Shown here in pieces: positions 62,361 through 64,000 of a DNA stretch of 64,000 bases (position 1 is its first letter; each line of letters begins with the position of its first letter). The notes beneath the pieces were generated by a model that searched no databases, was not told where the DNA came from, and saw only the letters and a list, made by a program, of their open reading frames with translations. This stretch comes from Chryseobacterium sp. PMSZPI (GTDB lineage Bacteria; Bacteroidota; Bacteroidia; Flavobacteriales; Weeksellaceae). Made by a program: the position numbers and the translations under genes. Location: contig NZ_PIZV01000070.1 of NCBI RefSeq assembly GCF_002835665.1, positions 62,001-126,000 of the forward strand, written 5' to 3'.

Positions 62361-62368
62361 TCCATCTT

Positions 62369-63487
62369 TTAGTCTTTATTGATATTCACATTCATATTCA
62401 TCCCTGCGCTCAACTTATCCAGATCTTCTTTTTTATTGGAAGCTGTAAATTCGATTCTTACAGGAATTCTTTGCTGGACTTTGATAAAGTTTCCGGTAGA
62501 ATTATCTGTTGGCACACTTGAATATTTTGATCCGGTAGCTGCAGACACTGCTGTTACTACTCCTTCAAATTTTTGCCCTCCTAAAGCATCTGCGCTCATT
62601 GTGATCTTCTCTCCTATTTTAATATTTGGCATCTGACTTTCAAGGAAATTGGCTGTAACCCATTTTTGTCCATTTAAAACAATGGTAGCCACTTGTTGTC
62701 CCGGTTGAATCAATTGCCCCTCAGAGATTGTTCTTCTTCCCATCACCCCATCATAAGGCGCTGTAATAACGGTATACGAAAGATTAATCTTTGCCATATC
62801 CAATGCAGATTTTGTTCTTTTAATTTCCGCATCATTGATTCCTAATCTGCTTTTTACCTCTGTAGTGGAAAGATTTGCCGACTGTTTTTGATTGACTAAT
62901 GTTTCGTAAGCCGCTTTTTGAGCATCATATTCAGTTTTTACCTGATCGTATTGTTGTCTGGTAACCGCTTCAGCAGCCAAAAGGTTTTTATATCTGTTTA
63001 AATTCTGTTCCGCATTCCACAATCTAGCTTTGGCTCCGGCAATATTAGACTGCATTACGTTGATGTTATTGGAAACCGTATTCACAGAAGAACCTGTCGC
63101 TGTTTTCTGAGCGATTGCATTTTGATAAGCCGCTTCAGCCTGTCCCAATTGAGTAAGGATTTCACGGTTATCAAGAATCACCAATGTGTCTCCTTTTTTT
63201 ACCTTTTGGTGTTCAATAAACTTAATATCTTTAATATAAGCAGAGACCCTTGTATTGATCGGATTGATAAATTCTTCTACCTGAGCTGCCTCCGTATATG
63301 TTTTGTTTCCGATGTGGAAATATTCACGGATCAACCAAAATAATCCGAAACCTATCACCAGAAAAACGATGATATTGGAAATGATCGCTCTGATTTTATT
63401 TTTTTTATTTTGCTTCTTTTTCCCTTCTCCGCTTGGTCTTACCGGAGTTTGTGTTGTATTTTGAGTGGTTTGTTCCTTGTTTTCCAT
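62369..63487 (-). CDS. HlyD/EmrA-family membrane fusion protein
   Basis: A 372-residue periplasmic adaptor. A basic Lys/Gln/Thr-rich cytosolic tail (1-~30) precedes one transmembrane helix (~32-50). Then a lipoyl half (NTRVSAYIKDIKFIEHQKVK, LVILDNREI), a coiled coil (~115-215 with AEAVTRQQYDQVKTEYDAQK) and the second lipoyl/barrel part ITAPYDGVMGRRTISEGQLI. It links the EmrB-like permease to the TolC-like channel. Confidence 0.92.
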   Translation of the reverse strand: MENKEQTTQNTTQTPVRPSGEGKKKQNKKNKIRAIISNIIVFLVIGFGLFWLIREYFHIGNKTYTEAAQVEEFINPINTRVSAYIKDIKFIEHQKVKKGDTLVILDNREILTQLGQAEAAYQNAIAQKTATGSSVNTVSNNINVMQSNIAGAKARLWNAEQNLNRYKNLLAAEAVTRQQYDQVKTEYDAQKAAYETLVNQKQSANLSTTEVKSRLGINDAEIKRTKSALDMAKINLSYTVITAPYDGVMGRRTISEGQLIQPGQQVATIVLNGQKWVTANFLESQMPNIKIGEKITMSADALGGQKFEGVVTAVSAATGSKYSSVPTDNSTGNFIKVQQRIPVRIEFTASNKKEDLDKLSAGMNMNVNINKD

Positions 63488-63512
63488 TGTGTTGATTTTC
63501 AGTTTAAAAAAA

Positions 63513-64000
63513 TTAAAGTGTTCCTGTAGACTTCAAAAGGTTATAATATTGATATAAAACATTGATTTCCGCATTGGCATAATCCAGTTCTGATTGTAGT
63601 TTCTGGTTTTGTGCATCAATCATCTCCGCTTGTACTGCCAATTGATTCAGATATTTGGCTTCCGTAATTTTATAGTTTTCTTCGGCAAGTCTTTTGGAAT
63701 CATTCAGTATCTCTGCCTGTTGGATAGCTTCCTGGTATTTGGTATACGCTGCATTTACTCCCATATCAATATTCTGCTGTACCAAAGTCATGGCGTCATT
63801 GGCCTGAGATTTTTGCATTTCCCCCAATTTTACCTTCTCTTTGGTCTTATACAGGTTATCTATATTGTAACTAAGAGAGACCCCTGTTTGCCATCCTCCT
63901 GAATACATATCTAAAACAGGAGTTCTGGTAGTAATTGGCCTTTGTAAAGTATATCCACCGAATCCTGCTACAGTAGGCATATTATCGGTCTTGATAATTT
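63513..64000 (-). CDS. TolC-family outer-membrane efflux protein, C-terminal part
   Basis: The frame stays open to the right edge, so the gene's 5' part lies outside the window; the Met at 63980 is internal. What is seen is the second TolC repeat: a beta-strand segment with WQTGVSLSYNIDNLYKTKEK, then long helices (AMTLVQQNIDMGVNAAYTKY, RLAEENYKITEAKYLNQLAV, SELDYANAEINVLYQYYNLL). Together with the two downstream genes it forms an EmrAB-TolC-like pump. Confidence 0.9.
   Translation of the reverse strand, partial: IIKTDNMPTVAGFGGYTLQRPITTRTPVLDMYSGGWQTGVSLSYNIDNLYKTKEKVKLGEMQKSQANDAMTLVQQNIDMGVNAAYTKYQEAIQQAEILNDSKRLAEENYKITEAKYLNQLAVQAEMIDAQNQKLQSELDYANAEINVLYQYYNLLKSTGTL

Noticed and set aside
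1..64000. tRNA or rRNA genes
   Set aside because: No cloverleaf, CCA-ended tRNA motif or rRNA segment was recognised in the intergenic gaps on either strand.

Overview
The window comes from a member of the Bacteroidota, most likely a Chryseobacterium or close Flavobacteriia relative. The evidence is low GC, promoters of the TTG-N17-23-TAnnTTTG type, almost no Shine-Dalgarno sequences, a SusC/SusD/GH97 starch locus, a type IX secretion (T9SS) sorting domain, and short Cys-rich peptides with a glycine-type leader. All functional names are inferred from motifs read by eye; no database search was run.

Layout. 1-3.4 kb: a DEAD-box RNA helicase and an AarF/UbiB-type kinase. 3.6-7.3 kb: an orphan six-cysteine leader peptide, a secreted protein with an internal duplication, a GNAT-nitrilase fusion and three small membrane-associated genes. 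7.4-13.8 kb: a minus-strand purine block (purM, purN, purH, purD, guaA) whose gaps are filled with short palindromic repeats. Upstream of purM lies a candidate ~125-nt structured RNA with its own consensus promoter and terminator (possibly 6S-like). 14-18.4 kb: FMN reductase, pirin, an MFS transporter and a GMC oxidoreductase. 18.7-22.5 kb: an operon of periplasmic alpha-amylase, an NTF2-like protein and an SLC45-type sugar transporter. 22.9-37.1 kb: a sterol-desaturase-like protein, then a minus-strand operon of a T9SS cargo protein, a 3452-residue SpvB/FG-GAP/RHS protein, a TPR protein and a small beta-barrel. 37.4-44.0 kb: susC, susD and GH97 susB. 44.3-47.4 kb: metG and a membrane protein.

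47.7-59.5 kb is the most interesting region: two natural-product peptide loci side by side. On the minus strand, a 56-residue precursor with a class I lanthipeptide-like leader but no cysteine in its core is followed at once by a prolyl-oligopeptidase-type S9 peptidase and a split LanB dehydratase (glutamylation protein and elimination protein). No LanC cyclase is visible, so the product could be a dehydroamino-acid peptide without lanthionine rings. Divergently, a TPR/AraC-type regulator precedes a second, double-glycine bacteriocin-like precursor with two cysteines. After it come small membrane genes (immunity candidates), a thioredoxin-fold protein and a C39-peptidase ABC exporter that could cut and export double-glycine peptides. 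A REP-like repeat has been absorbed in frame into the LanB gene.

59.8-64 kb: a methyltransferase and an EmrAB-TolC-type efflux operon cut by the right edge. Several families of short palindromic or MITE-like repeats are scattered through the window, and copies of three of them can be compared within it.
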